Notes under the pieces: model-generated
The model's input: only the letters and a program-made list of their open reading frames with translations
The model's database searches: none
What the model was told of the DNA's origin: nothing
In this document: piece by piece, positions 37,353 through 46,276 of the stretch
Layout: each line of letters opens with the position of its first letter
Position numbering within the stretch: position 1 is the stretch's first letter
Virus record (IMG/VR): IMGVR_UViG_3300020182_002648
Span: 62,001 to 126,000 of that record
Strand: one strand, 5' to 3'
From: a virus
Length of the DNA: 64,000 nucleotides
Position numbers and translations under genes: made by a program

Positions 37353-38271
37353 CTTTACAACAACTCCACTTACATTTGGTGTAGTTGTTGGCTCTGATCT
37401 TGAATAATGTCTTATTGTCCAGTATATTTCCGATAGGCTTCTCTAAAGTATTTGCACAACACATAAAATAATCTCCATTTCCGTTTATTATAATATACTC
37501 CTTACCGACAGAGCAAGTCCATCCCTCGAATGAAATGCCCTCTCTGTACAGATCATTTGTATCATGAGTTTTAATTGTACCGTCTTGGTATGTTACTTCG
37601 TACTCTTCATGGAACATGGCATGCTCATTAACAAAATCGCTATACATGTCAGTGGTGCTTCGATAGTCAATGTAGCTATGAATAAATTCTATCTTGTTCT
37701 TGTATGGTCGCGTCAACATCTGCTTACTGTTGTCTATGATGTCATTCTTACTCTCTTCATCATGCTCCAACATCACATCTACCTTGCCTAACATCCCTGC
37801 ATTATCAATCATATCAATTTTATCTATAAACTTCTTAAAGTCCTTGGTGTATTTATGATGATATGATACGTTTATATCTAACTTGTTGTCTTTATGATCG
37901 TCAATCAATTCCTGTATATATCCATGGCCTACTGACAGGTTTGTTTGTAATTCAACAATAACAGATTTGTTCATGTTGAATATAAATTTGATCACATCTC
38001 TGCATTTAGGGTGTGTTGTAGGTTCTCCGCCATGGAAGTATATCCGGAAGTTTGTGTGATCTATGCAGTCAATCGCCGAGGTGATTGTATTTTCAATATC
38101 ATCTATATTGTAGTGATGACCGTATTTCCAGTGACAATACTCGCAGTCATAATTACAGTAATCTGTTATACGTAATTGGAATTCATAGTAAGGTTCATCA
38201 AACTTATGTACTCCTTGTTGAGTATTACCTCCTCGGTCGGCTTTTATATTATAATCTTTTGGTATAATCAT
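37324..38271 (-). CDS. Radical SAM protein with C-terminal Cys cluster, 315 aa
   Basis: CNYDCEYC at 39-46 binds the 4Fe-4S cluster with SAM; FHGGEPTTHP is the GGE-type SAM motif. The C-terminus has WTCSVG, YFMCCANT, then CKWSCC, i.e. SPASM/twitch-like auxiliary Cys. Overlaps the TK-N gene start. Substrate unknown. Confidence 0.9.
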   Translation of the reverse strand: MIIPKDYNIKADRGGNTQQGVHKFDEPYYEFQLRITDYCNYDCEYCHWKYGHHYNIDDIENTITSAIDCIDHTNFRIYFHGGEPTTHPKCRDVIKFIFNMNKSVIVELQTNLSVGHGYIQELIDDHKDNKLDINVSYHHKYTKDFKKFIDKIDMIDNAGMLGKVDVMLEHDEESKNDIIDNSKQMLTRPYKNKIEFIHSYIDYRSTTDMYSDFVNEHAMFHEEYEVTYQDGTIKTHDTNDLYREGISFEGWTCSVGKEYIIINGNGDYFMCCANTLEKPIGNILDNKTLFKIRANNYTKCKWSCCKGEFYIPKKK

Positions 38272-38281
38272 AACAATCCTC

Positions 38282-39028
38282 TCACATTAAAAAGCATTTA
38301 TCGTGATTACATATACCGGTATGGTTCTTCCGGTGACAACAGTTATATAGACTTAAATCAGGAGCGTACAGGAAGTACACGCCAGTATACAAGCAAGGCT
38401 TGCCTCTAGGAGAATGACCCTCCCATAGTTTAGATCGATCTGTTCCTAGTCTTTCAACTTCCTCAAAATTAATTACCTTTTGCCAAGCCGGAGATCGTTT
38501 CAATCGATTATAATCCTTCAATGACTCACCAGACACACCATCACCAAAGTCTGCCACCGGTGTCAAGTATGTATTTTTAACATGTTCTTTAACTTTCATA
38601 TAATACTCAATCGCACCTCTGTTGGTGTACATGACGTCGACTATTCGTATGTCAAGATTTGTTGGTATGTTTATATCATCTAGAGCTATTTGCGTGGGAT
38701 GTATTGATACTTGTAATGTTACTGGTTCAGTTATCTTACTCAGAACCCTTTGGCTCTTGTTCGATAAATTTGTTTGTATGACGAATGGTATTTTATGTTT
38801 ATTGAATGTACGTATTATATACTCTATGTGCTGGTGTAGGAACGGCTCTCCACCGAATACAAATATTTCTACTCCTGGGTATGTCTCACCTAACATTATT
38901 ATAAATTCCTCTAACCGTGTCTTATCTAGCACCGGTTTTATTGATGGATCGAGATTTGTACAGTACGTACAACTATAATTGCACAACATAGTGACCTCCC
39001 ATTCCACCATTGTTGGAATTTTATTCAT
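38282..39028 (-). CDS. Radical SAM protein, 248 aa
   Basis: CNYSCTYC at 16-23 and FVFGGEPFLH. Shorter than its cluster mates. C-terminal Cys: GKPCLYTG, YNCCHRKNHTGICNHDKC. Distant from the others in sequence but same overall plan. Confidence 0.88.
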   Translation of the reverse strand: MNKIPTMVEWEVTMLCNYSCTYCTNLDPSIKPVLDKTRLEEFIIMLGETYPGVEIFVFGGEPFLHQHIEYIIRTFNKHKIPFVIQTNLSNKSQRVLSKITEPVTLQVSIHPTQIALDDINIPTNLDIRIVDVMYTNRGAIEYYMKVKEHVKNTYLTPVADFGDGVSGESLKDYNRLKRSPAWQKVINFEEVERLGTDRSKLWEGHSPRGKPCLYTGVYFLYAPDLSLYNCCHRKNHTGICNHDKCFLM

Positions 39029-39036
39029 TACACTTA

Positions 39037-39825
39037 TTATAATATAATTTCGCGACGTTTTCCACTCAACATTATATTAAACTTTCTCACGTCAATGTCA
39101 TATATTCTATCATATGATTCCTTGGGAACATCTGTACCACCGTCTATCCATATGGAATTATCTATCCGAGGTGATAGTTGATACCGGGAGAGTTTTGGGT
39201 ACTTGATTTGCGTCCTATCATCACTTATAAAAAAATCATCAGTATCAATATCAGTAAAGCTAACGCACGGTTTATACTGTTCTGAAGTAAATTCGAATGA
39301 CTCTTTCATGTTGTTACGAATAAGTTCAGGGTTACTGGAAACCAATTCCGGTTCCGATAACTCAATATACTCTTTATATAATGTTTTCTGTAACTCAATA
39401 TCAGTACTATCCAATAGATTATCCAATTGAAAATCAATAACTTGTCTCATCACAGATTTGAGTAGTTTGGTTGCTAGCGGTACCCCACCAATCACTGATA
39501 CTAAGTCTTCCTCACGCATAACACGCCAACCAGTGGTCAACAATTCGATCCCTATATAGTTTGTAGTGTCAAACACGACCTCTGGTAATATATCATGTTT
39601 ATTAGACTTTAAAATGCCTGGCATCCAGTTGATCATATCATACTTTGGCCAGATTACATTCTTATTATATATTTTTAAGAAATTTTCCGTCACTGTATCA
39701 AAATAACATTCAAATAGAATACCGCTTTCCGGTAACGGGTTGCCTTTTGGTAAGGTTTCACGTGGTACTGATTTTATTCTATTGGCTGTAAGCTCTTCAT
39801 TCAGCTGTATTATATCGATATTCAT
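39037..39825 (-). CDS. Unrecognised protein, 262 aa
   Basis: Late-type box 6 nt before ATG, inside the sugar operon. SVIGGVPLATKLLKSVMRQVIDFQLDNLL is helical; the C-terminus is strand-rich. No motif I can name. Position suggests a cluster-specific enzyme or a virion protein that is the glycosylation target. Confidence 0.55.
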   Translation of the reverse strand: MNIDIIQLNEELTANRIKSVPRETLPKGNPLPESGILFECYFDTVTENFLKIYNKNVIWPKYDMINWMPGILKSNKHDILPEVVFDTTNYIGIELLTTGWRVMREEDLVSVIGGVPLATKLLKSVMRQVIDFQLDNLLDSTDIELQKTLYKEYIELSEPELVSSNPELIRNNMKESFEFTSEQYKPCVSFTDIDTDDFFISDDRTQIKYPKLSRYQLSPRIDNSIWIDGGTDVPKESYDRIYDIDVRKFNIMLSGKRREIIL

Positions 39826-39831
39826 ATATAT

Positions 39832-39839
39832 TATTTATT
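39832..39839 (-). promoter_or_regulatory. T4-late-like promoter box
   Basis: AATAAATA, 6 nt, ATG of the 262-aa gene; an internal late promoter within the sugar operon. Confidence 0.6.
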
Positions 39840-40647
39840 CTCTAGCATTCATTATAACAATTTTATCAAGGCTATCAGCATATTTGGCGATCAACGCAGA
39901 GTATTCTCCTTGTGTTGGTATGAATATGTCTCCTGACAGCATGTCTAACAAGTCACTATCAGCATCACTTGAACGGAATTGAGTTTTTATGCCACGACAT
40001 GTGAAGACATCACCTACCATATACATCTCATCAACAATCTCATCTAGATGTACCTCTACTTGCGAATCTCTAGTCCCGAGATCTTCGTGTGTTCCGGAAT
40101 ATATTGTAATACTATCGCAATCAAGCTCGATCAATATATCAGCAATTTCATGAAATTTCTTAATTGGTGTGTACATTCTCCATTCTTTACCTACATGTCT
40201 AGAGATGCTCAGAACATCACCTGTTCTCAGATGTAACTGAGCAATGGTATCAGGGGAGCTCAATCTACTCTCTATTAAATTAAAGAATTTACGCTCTCTC
40301 GTGTCTATATTATCACTTATATCAATTGACTGTATGAACATAGATAACAAACTCCCAGGGAAAGCATCTACCATCCACTCTAGATCACTCATCGAATTAC
40401 AATGAGTGGCATAATTATAAAAATCACCCAACCTGTAGAGGTATCTCTCATCATCAACCGCGTGACAGCCAGTAAACCGGTCTAGATCAGGTGCTCTAGA
40501 GCTCTCATCAGAGCATGTATGTATTGTGTCTGTATATATTATTGAGAATAATTTTGCCCTCATGTTAAAGTTCATTGATCTTCGCTCCGGAGCATACTTT
40601 ATGTTAGAGTTTAAATACATACTATCCTTAAGTTGTGCCCGGGTCAT
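39835..40647 (-). CDS. Possible fucosyltransferase-like glycosyltransferase, 270 aa
   Basis: AQLHLRTGDVL resembles the R-x-G-D loop of GT11/GT23 fucosyltransferases, and SSDADSDLLDMLSGDIFIPTQGEYSALIAKY resembles their C-terminal donor-binding block. Similarity is weak and by eye. Overlaps the upstream radical-SAM gene by 4 nt. Confidence 0.4.
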   Translation of the reverse strand: MTRAQLKDSMYLNSNIKYAPERRSMNFNMRAKLFSIIYTDTIHTCSDESSRAPDLDRFTGCHAVDDERYLYRLGDFYNYATHCNSMSDLEWMVDAFPGSLLSMFIQSIDISDNIDTRERKFFNLIESRLSSPDTIAQLHLRTGDVLSISRHVGKEWRMYTPIKKFHEIADILIELDCDSITIYSGTHEDLGTRDSQVEVHLDEIVDEMYMVGDVFTCRGIKTQFRSSDADSDLLDMLSGDIFIPTQGEYSALIAKYADSLDKIVIMNARE

Positions 40648-41594
40648 TGTTTCTTCTCTTTGTATATTTTTAGCAGACCGTCACAGTTACATGAAGCGTG
40701 TGGACATTTCACTGGACAAACCCGGGTTATATTTTTAAAGAAATATATATCTCTCACTAGATCCACTGGCTCATCAAAACATACCCTATGTGCGATTCCA
40801 TCATATGATATCTCATAATTATTATTCCAGCAATCCCAGTCCTTGAAGTTAGTAAATTTGTTTTCAAATATATTATAATCATTGTACATCTGCTTGTCTC
40901 CGGTTGCCGTCTCGAATGTAAAGTAATCCGGGTAATCCTTAAATCGTTGAAATTCACTATAAAACTCTTGATTGTATTCTTCTAGCTTATGTACATCTCC
41001 TTCTGCATATAAAAAGTGAGGATGTATCACAACTTGATCGCCATATTTTTCGATCTCATCGACAAATTTATGAGTCTTGTTCCATAGACTCTTATTTGGT
41101 GATAGCATTACATTTATCTTCACTCGGAATTTCCTTCGGGTAGCGATCTCAATATTATCTAGTAGTTTCTTGAAGTTCTCGCCATACCGAGATTCATACT
41201 CAGGGTGAAAGCTGAACAGGAAATACAATCGCTCGTGAAACTGATGCTGCTCAAATATACTAGATCGTTGTGAACCGTTTGTAGTTATATACAATCTACC
41301 ATCTTGATGTGTAGTGACTGCATCCAGGCACCGGTTTACAAGCTCATCATAATGTGGATGGATTGTCGGTTCTCCTCCTAATAATCCTAGAAACACTGGT
41401 AAGCTACTTCTAGCAATATTATTTATCACTAACTTTTGCTTGAACCACTTATCTCTTCGTCCCCACTCTTCGCCATAATCTTTCATCGCATAACAATATG
41501 TACACTTGAAGTTACACTGAGTGCTAACATCCCAATGAATATATAACCGCTGCACCTTGTGCTTTGTGTCGTATTGCTTTACATAATTATTCAT
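40644..41594 (-). CDS. Radical SAM protein, SPASM-like, 316 aa
   Basis: HWDVSTQCNFKCTYCYA (Cys27/31/34), LLGGEPTIHP, and C-terminal CWNN, RVCFDEP, VCPVKCPHASCNCDG. Closest relative in the window is its neighbour at 41587-42516 (QCQYRCDYCYF, LLGGEPTLH), indicating duplication. Confidence 0.9.
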   Translation of the reverse strand: MNNYVKQYDTKHKVQRLYIHWDVSTQCNFKCTYCYAMKDYGEEWGRRDKWFKQKLVINNIARSSLPVFLGLLGGEPTIHPHYDELVNRCLDAVTTHQDGRLYITTNGSQRSSIFEQHQFHERLYFLFSFHPEYESRYGENFKKLLDNIEIATRRKFRVKINVMLSPNKSLWNKTHKFVDEIEKYGDQVVIHPHFLYAEGDVHKLEEYNQEFYSEFQRFKDYPDYFTFETATGDKQMYNDYNIFENKFTNFKDWDCWNNNYEISYDGIAHRVCFDEPVDLVRDIYFFKNITRVCPVKCPHASCNCDGLLKIYKEKKQ

Positions 41595-42516
41595 GTTTAT
41601 AAAAGTTATAACAATCAGTACATGGGCAACCAGTAGTCAGAGGACAGGTAACACATTCACTTATGTTTTTATTATTTAATAGTAATGGCTCACCGGTGCA
41701 ACCATTACGAATCGATCCGTCTGGTTGTATATCCCAAAACGTAGCCTTGCACGACCATCCATAGAAGATATCTAATTCCTTCAATCGGACGTTATAATCG
41801 TCTATAATTGTTGTGTTGTTATCCTTGTCAGTAAACTTAACATCCTGAGATCTAAATAGAGATACACCATACCTCTGTTCAGTATCTCTTAAGAATATAT
41901 TAAACTCATCCACGAACTCATCAGTGTACTCTTCATTCCATACATCACTAACAGAGCTCAGCATTTGAAGCCCTATAGGTACTCCATGGTCAAGTAGATC
42001 GATGATAACTGCCTTTATCTCACGCCACATCTTTTCATATATATTAATATTACATACATACGATACATGCTTAAACTTGTTCACCCCCACGCTAGTCTCC
42101 ACAAACTTATCTTTAGATTTTTCATATTGAGGATGATATGAGCCGTTGATCTTAAGTTTGTTAAACTGCTGTTGATCGTACTTTGAGTACCACTCTATAC
42201 TTCTAACCATATTTGTGTGTAGGTTTATCTCATTACATTTATTATTCATGCATAGAGATTTTATGATTATATCTATATCATCATGAAGAGTTGGTTCTCC
42301 ACCTAATAGATCCATATTAAATTTTGGTATTGTCTTGAGAGATACCCGCTTTAAAACATTAACGTAAGCAGTTTTATTTCCTGTGGGTTCAACTTTGTTT
42401 AGACTCTTCTTGAAATAACAATAGTCACACCTGTATTGACATTGTGTATTGATATGCCACTTTAAGAATATCGTATCATGATCCTCTCTTCCGGAAGTGA
42501 TATAATTATTCTTCAT
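41587..42516 (-). CDS. Radical SAM protein, SPASM-like, 309 aa
   Basis: Cys26/30/33 in QCQYRCDYC, DLLGGEPTLHDD, and C-terminal WSCKATF, NGCTGEP, ECVTCPLTTGCPCTDC. ATG at 42516 gives an 11-nt overlap with GT2; an ATG five codons upstream is possible. Tandem paralogue of the next gene. Confidence 0.9.
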   Translation of the reverse strand: MKNNYITSGREDHDTIFLKWHINTQCQYRCDYCYFKKSLNKVEPTGNKTAYVNVLKRVSLKTIPKFNMDLLGGEPTLHDDIDIIIKSLCMNNKCNEINLHTNMVRSIEWYSKYDQQQFNKLKINGSYHPQYEKSKDKFVETSVGVNKFKHVSYVCNINIYEKMWREIKAVIIDLLDHGVPIGLQMLSSVSDVWNEEYTDEFVDEFNIFLRDTEQRYGVSLFRSQDVKFTDKDNNTTIIDDYNVRLKELDIFYGWSCKATFWDIQPDGSIRNGCTGEPLLLNNKNISECVTCPLTTGCPCTDCYNFYKHE

Positions 42517-43165
42517 AGAATCTAGTATCATTATTAAGTTCAGGTACGCTTATGTTGTCCATCCCATCAGTAGTCTGTACCCATTTCTGTTCAGCTATAT
42601 ATTTAAAACTACATCCAATCTCTGCTAACATTCCTAGCAAGTGGTAGTCATTTCTTATATTATTACCACGTGGTACTTGATCTATCAGGTTGTTCTTAAA
42701 TATGATCTGACCTAATTGAAAATACTCATCATCAAAGACGTTAAAGAACTCACTCAAGTTAGTGAGAGACTGATACTTGCGATTTTTCCGCATCATCTTA
42801 TATGCACAAACCGGGCCGTAATATTCAATTTCCGGTTCAGAAATATACTCGATATACAGTACATCAGAATCATATACTATGTTGTCAAAAAAATTACTTC
42901 TAATATAATCATCATCTTCCAGAATATAGACATATTCCCCTCCGGATTGATCATATAACAGCTGATATATATCGGATATATCGATCGATGTTTGATAGTT
43001 ATATCGAATCTGTACCTGAGCGCTATGTATTTCGGTTATATCTTTACTGTCATTGTTAACTATGATTTCGATCGGATAATCTGGTAGATTATTGAGTATA
43101 CTATTTATTGATCGTTTAAATAGTTCCGGGCGATTGTGTGTTGGTATTAATATCGATAACTTCAC
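42506..43165 (-). CDS. GT2-family glycosyltransferase, 219 aa
   Basis: SILIPTHNRPELFKRSINSILNN and the EDDD metal site (YVYILEDDDY) are GT2 landmarks. No membrane span, so it works in the cytoplasm. 4-nt overlap with the upstream gene. Confidence 0.88.
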   Translation of the reverse strand: MKLSILIPTHNRPELFKRSINSILNNLPDYPIEIIVNNDSKDITEIHSAQVQIRYNYQTSIDISDIYQLLYDQSGGEYVYILEDDDYIRSNFFDNIVYDSDVLYIEYISEPEIEYYGPVCAYKMMRKNRKYQSLTNLSEFFNVFDDEYFQLGQIIFKNNLIDQVPRGNNIRNDYHLLGMLAEIGCSFKYIAEQKWVQTTDGMDNISVPELNNDTRFYEE

Positions 43166-44097
43166 GTTGCTTCTAGTATATTGATGATATCATCGCTCTC
43201 GGACAATCGAATACTATCAAAATCACTTTCGATATCCAGCATGCGATTCTTCAATCCAGTATCATGGTCAAGGTAATCATTGTCAATATTATGATAGATT
43301 ACATCTCGGTCATAATGTTTACATTCTGCTGGGAGTCGAGGGCTACCATCAAACATCCCTCGTGTAGGTGTGTATATATAAGTGTTGAATCGACTGAACA
43401 TATCTTGTAGAGGAGGTACAGTAAACTCAAACCGGTCATCTGGAATACTTCTGCATTGTTCTGTTATCACAACATATTTCTCAAACTCATAACTATCAGC
43501 CACCTGTAACAAGTCAGTATCTGAGATTTGTCTGCAGTTGATAGTAGCGTATATCAACCCAGTTGATTCTGTACATGTGTCAACTTGCTTCAATATGTCG
43601 AAGTTTATTTTCTTCTTGTAATTTATACTCAACTTAGTATCCTCTGGATTGCACAGATCATACACTCGATCATCTTGCAAAATAGTCACATCATACGGTA
43701 CATCATACAGTGTATCAAACCGCGAGCATTTGAAGGAATACACGCGATCAAAAATCAACTTCGTGCCTTGTCGCTTCAATCTGTGCAAATCACCATCTAC
43801 AAATAGAATATTATTGCCTTTGATAAACCTCGGTAGATTTGTGAAGTAGGTAGAGTTCTTAATTGAATCTAACTGATCATCGCTCAAGCTATACTTACGT
43901 GTTATCACTAGTTTAAATTCATCCCAACATTTAAACGTGTCACCGAACAGTATACATACATTAAGCTTGGTTGATAGTATCACGAAGTAATCGATTATTT
44001 CGAAAACATGACCTGATATTCGATGTGGTTGATCTGGGTACCAGGTCATCGATAAACATATATCATACTTCCGATCAAGTATGGTCATGTCACTCAT
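43162..44097 (-). CDS. Putative glycan-cluster protein, 311 aa, possibly GT-like
   Basis: Start uncertain among four nearby Met codons (44109-44088). C-terminal TYIYTPTRGMFDGSPRLPAECKHYDRDVIY recalls the donor-side end of some GT-B transferases (GxxxSPRLPAECxxY). No DxD or GT-A pattern. Named only by context. Confidence 0.45.
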   Translation of the reverse strand: MSDMTILDRKYDICLSMTWYPDQPHRISGHVFEIIDYFVILSTKLNVCILFGDTFKCWDEFKLVITRKYSLSDDQLDSIKNSTYFTNLPRFIKGNNILFVDGDLHRLKRQGTKLIFDRVYSFKCSRFDTLYDVPYDVTILQDDRVYDLCNPEDTKLSINYKKKINFDILKQVDTCTESTGLIYATINCRQISDTDLLQVADSYEFEKYVVITEQCRSIPDDRFEFTVPPLQDMFSRFNTYIYTPTRGMFDGSPRLPAECKHYDRDVIYHNIDNDYLDHDTGLKNRMLDIESDFDSIRLSESDDIINILEAT

Positions 44098-45121
44098 CAT
44101 ACATCCCATGACGATAATGATTCACGTCTGTGATCTTCTCACCTGGCTCAGGATTCGGCTTGCATGCGGTCACTTGCTTCTCGATACCATCACATATGTT
44201 ATAATACTTACAACTCATACACTCAACTGGCTTGACGTAATCCTCTTCACGTGGTTTACGCGCTGCATCATAAGCCATGTCTATCTTCTCTTCATGACTG
44301 TACTGTTTTGATACGTCAACACTGTAATCATAAATCTCTTTGTTCCAATCATATCTATCATAAATATGTTGATATTGATTGCATACATACTTCTCATATC
44401 CTTTCATGTAACAATAGGGTGTGTATCTAACGTTTATATATCGTACGTGATGCTTTATGTTATCGATACAAATTTTAATATTGTCCGTTACCTCCGTATA
44501 ATCTATAGCATCCGCAAACTTGTTATTTACCCAATAATTTAGAGTCAAGAAATTAACTTCTAATGGGTTTAACCTTTTGATAACCTCGTGATAACTCTTG
44601 AGACCTTCACAATTTCTTTGATACACTGTACAGTTTACTCTCACTACCATGTCATGAGCATGAGCTAGTTCGATTGCCTGGTTAATCTTCTTCCAGGCAC
44701 CCTTCCGGCGGACAATCTCATCATGGCTTTCCTCATCATATCCATGAACACTGAACATTATCTCTTTGAGTCCGCGCTCCTTGCTCTTCAATAAGAATTT
44801 CTCACGAGCAAATGCCCATCCATTACTCAATGTACTTATGTTACTGAATCTTGTATTACAGTAATCTAGTATATCAAACCATTGCTTATGCACGCTGCTC
44901 TCTCCGCCAGATAAATCAACCTCGTCAATACCGTATTTGTGGAGTATATCTATACGTCTCTTTATTTCATCAAAATCTGTCACTTGATCGAGCATGCCTT
45001 GGTAATAACAAAACTCACAGTCATAATTACAGAACGTACCAGTGTCCAGCTTGGCACGGTTACATCTAGGAGTGGTATAATCTTTTCGTAGTAGTACGGT
45101 GCTGAACTTGTTGCAATTCAC
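44090..45121 (-). CDS. Radical SAM protein with C-terminal Fe-S motif, 343 aa
   Basis: GTG start 5 nt after TATAAT. CNYDCEFC at 31-38, VDLSGGESSVH, and C-terminal CMSCKYYNICDGIEKQ, a C-x2-C-x5-C site typical of SPASM-type auxiliary clusters. First gene of the operon. Sequence recalls enzymes that act on small molecules or peptides; the substrate is unknown. Confidence 0.9.
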   Translation of the reverse strand: MNCNKFSTVLLRKDYTTPRCNRAKLDTGTFCNYDCEFCYYQGMLDQVTDFDEIKRRIDILHKYGIDEVDLSGGESSVHKQWFDILDYCNTRFSNISTLSNGWAFAREKFLLKSKERGLKEIMFSVHGYDEESHDEIVRRKGAWKKINQAIELAHAHDMVVRVNCTVYQRNCEGLKSYHEVIKRLNPLEVNFLTLNYWVNNKFADAIDYTEVTDNIKICIDNIKHHVRYINVRYTPYCYMKGYEKYVCNQYQHIYDRYDWNKEIYDYSVDVSKQYSHEEKIDMAYDAARKPREEDYVKPVECMSCKYYNICDGIEKQVTACKPNPEPGEKITDVNHYRHGMYDE

Positions 45122-45126
45122 ACTAT

Positions 45127-45155
45127 ATTATATACTACCTGACTACAATTTGCAA
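45127..45155 (-). promoter_or_regulatory. Promoter of the radical-SAM/sugar operon, leaderless
   Basis: TTGCAA, 17 nt, TATAAT, 5 nt, GTG of the first radical-SAM gene. Its -35 abuts the stop of the 372-aa gene. The only strong sigma70-type promoter found for the 14-kb operon. Confidence 0.8.
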
Positions 45156-46274
45156 TCAGTCTTTCAATGATGTGATTCGATCTTCTATAACATCAATCCA
45201 TGTACGATCAACCACCTTAATTTCACAGTCCGGGTTGTCATGGAGATCTATTTTTTGTTCATCGGTAAGTTCATCAGAGATTGTGAAGGTTTCACCTTGA
45301 TATATATCAAGCAGCTCTTGCAATTGTTCCGGTTCGTTTACCTCACTGAGTATATTGATCAATTGTTGTAATTCAAAATTCATTTCAGATGGATCGATAT
45401 CAATTTCCTCTTCCACGAACTCTGGTTCAAGTCCCTTGTTTAGTGTTTCATCCATCATGATGTCATCATCAACCAACTGTTTGATAGTGTCTCCGGATTC
45501 AATAATTGATATCATCAATTCATTATTAGGCCCCGGTAACAGTAAACTGGGCCAAAATCTGAACAACTCCTGGAATGTATTGTATTGTGTTAGGTCAGTT
45601 TCCTGTGGTATGTCTCTGAACATCTGCTTGATAGTGTCAATGTCTGCTAAATCGTCCTCACTTGTTTGCGCTTGCTTTGCTTCCTCTTCCAGTTGATCGA
45701 GCTCAACAAAGGCATCCTCGCGTTTGGTTCTGATCAGGTTCATGTATTCCTCCCTCATGCAGTGCAGGTCATCATCACACGCACAAGCTAAATCATGTAT
45801 GTTATCAAACTTCAAATTCATTGATTTGAGCGTGTACCACACATCAAATGTTTCCGGGTCTTGTACATTGGTTCTAGTGTGAAGTATCACATCTTCTACA
45901 TGCTGATTATCACACTTGACATGCTTAGAATCACAACAGCATTGTATTTCATCCTTCATCTTCTGTATGGTTTCCAATGTTCGGTCATGGTCGTAACCAC
46001 CGTCATCATCCACGAACACTGACATTATGCCAACATTATCAACCGCATGCACCACGAATTTTTCTGCAAATATATCCCACATCACGATTTGACTCGTGTC
46101 AACATCAGGTATGTCAGTGGTATCGATCGCTTCACAGCAGTAACAATCCTCATGATGAGGCCACATTGTGTAAAATCTATTGGAACCGAAATTGTCTTGA
46201 TCGTCTTGATATATCTCCAAGCGTATCACACTGTCAAGCATTGCTTGTTTAATTTTTTCTATTAGTATCGACAT
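45156..46274 (-). CDS. Hypothetical acidic protein, 372 aa
   Basis: ATG start after the 515-aa gene's stop... (2-nt gap). Very acidic throughout, with CCEAI, CCCDSKHVKC and CACDDDLHC patches that could bind metal. C-terminal coils (QLEEEAKQAQ). Neither GT nor rSAM motif. Position at the head of structural genes suggests a virion or assembly protein. Confidence 0.5.
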   Translation of the reverse strand: MSILIEKIKQAMLDSVIRLEIYQDDQDNFGSNRFYTMWPHHEDCYCCEAIDTTDIPDVDTSQIVMWDIFAEKFVVHAVDNVGIMSVFVDDDGGYDHDRTLETIQKMKDEIQCCCDSKHVKCDNQHVEDVILHTRTNVQDPETFDVWYTLKSMNLKFDNIHDLACACDDDLHCMREEYMNLIRTKREDAFVELDQLEEEAKQAQTSEDDLADIDTIKQMFRDIPQETDLTQYNTFQELFRFWPSLLLPGPNNELMISIIESGDTIKQLVDDDIMMDETLNKGLEPEFVEEEIDIDPSEMNFELQQLINILSEVNEPEQLQELLDIYQGETFTISDELTDEQKIDLHDNPDCEIKVVDRTWIDVIEDRITSLKD

Positions 46275-46276
46275 GA

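Noticed and set aside
37324-45121. Viperin-type antiviral radical-SAM enzymes
   Set aside because: The five proteins carry extra C-terminal cysteines and sit with glycan genes; none shows the viperin-type context with nucleotide kinases.
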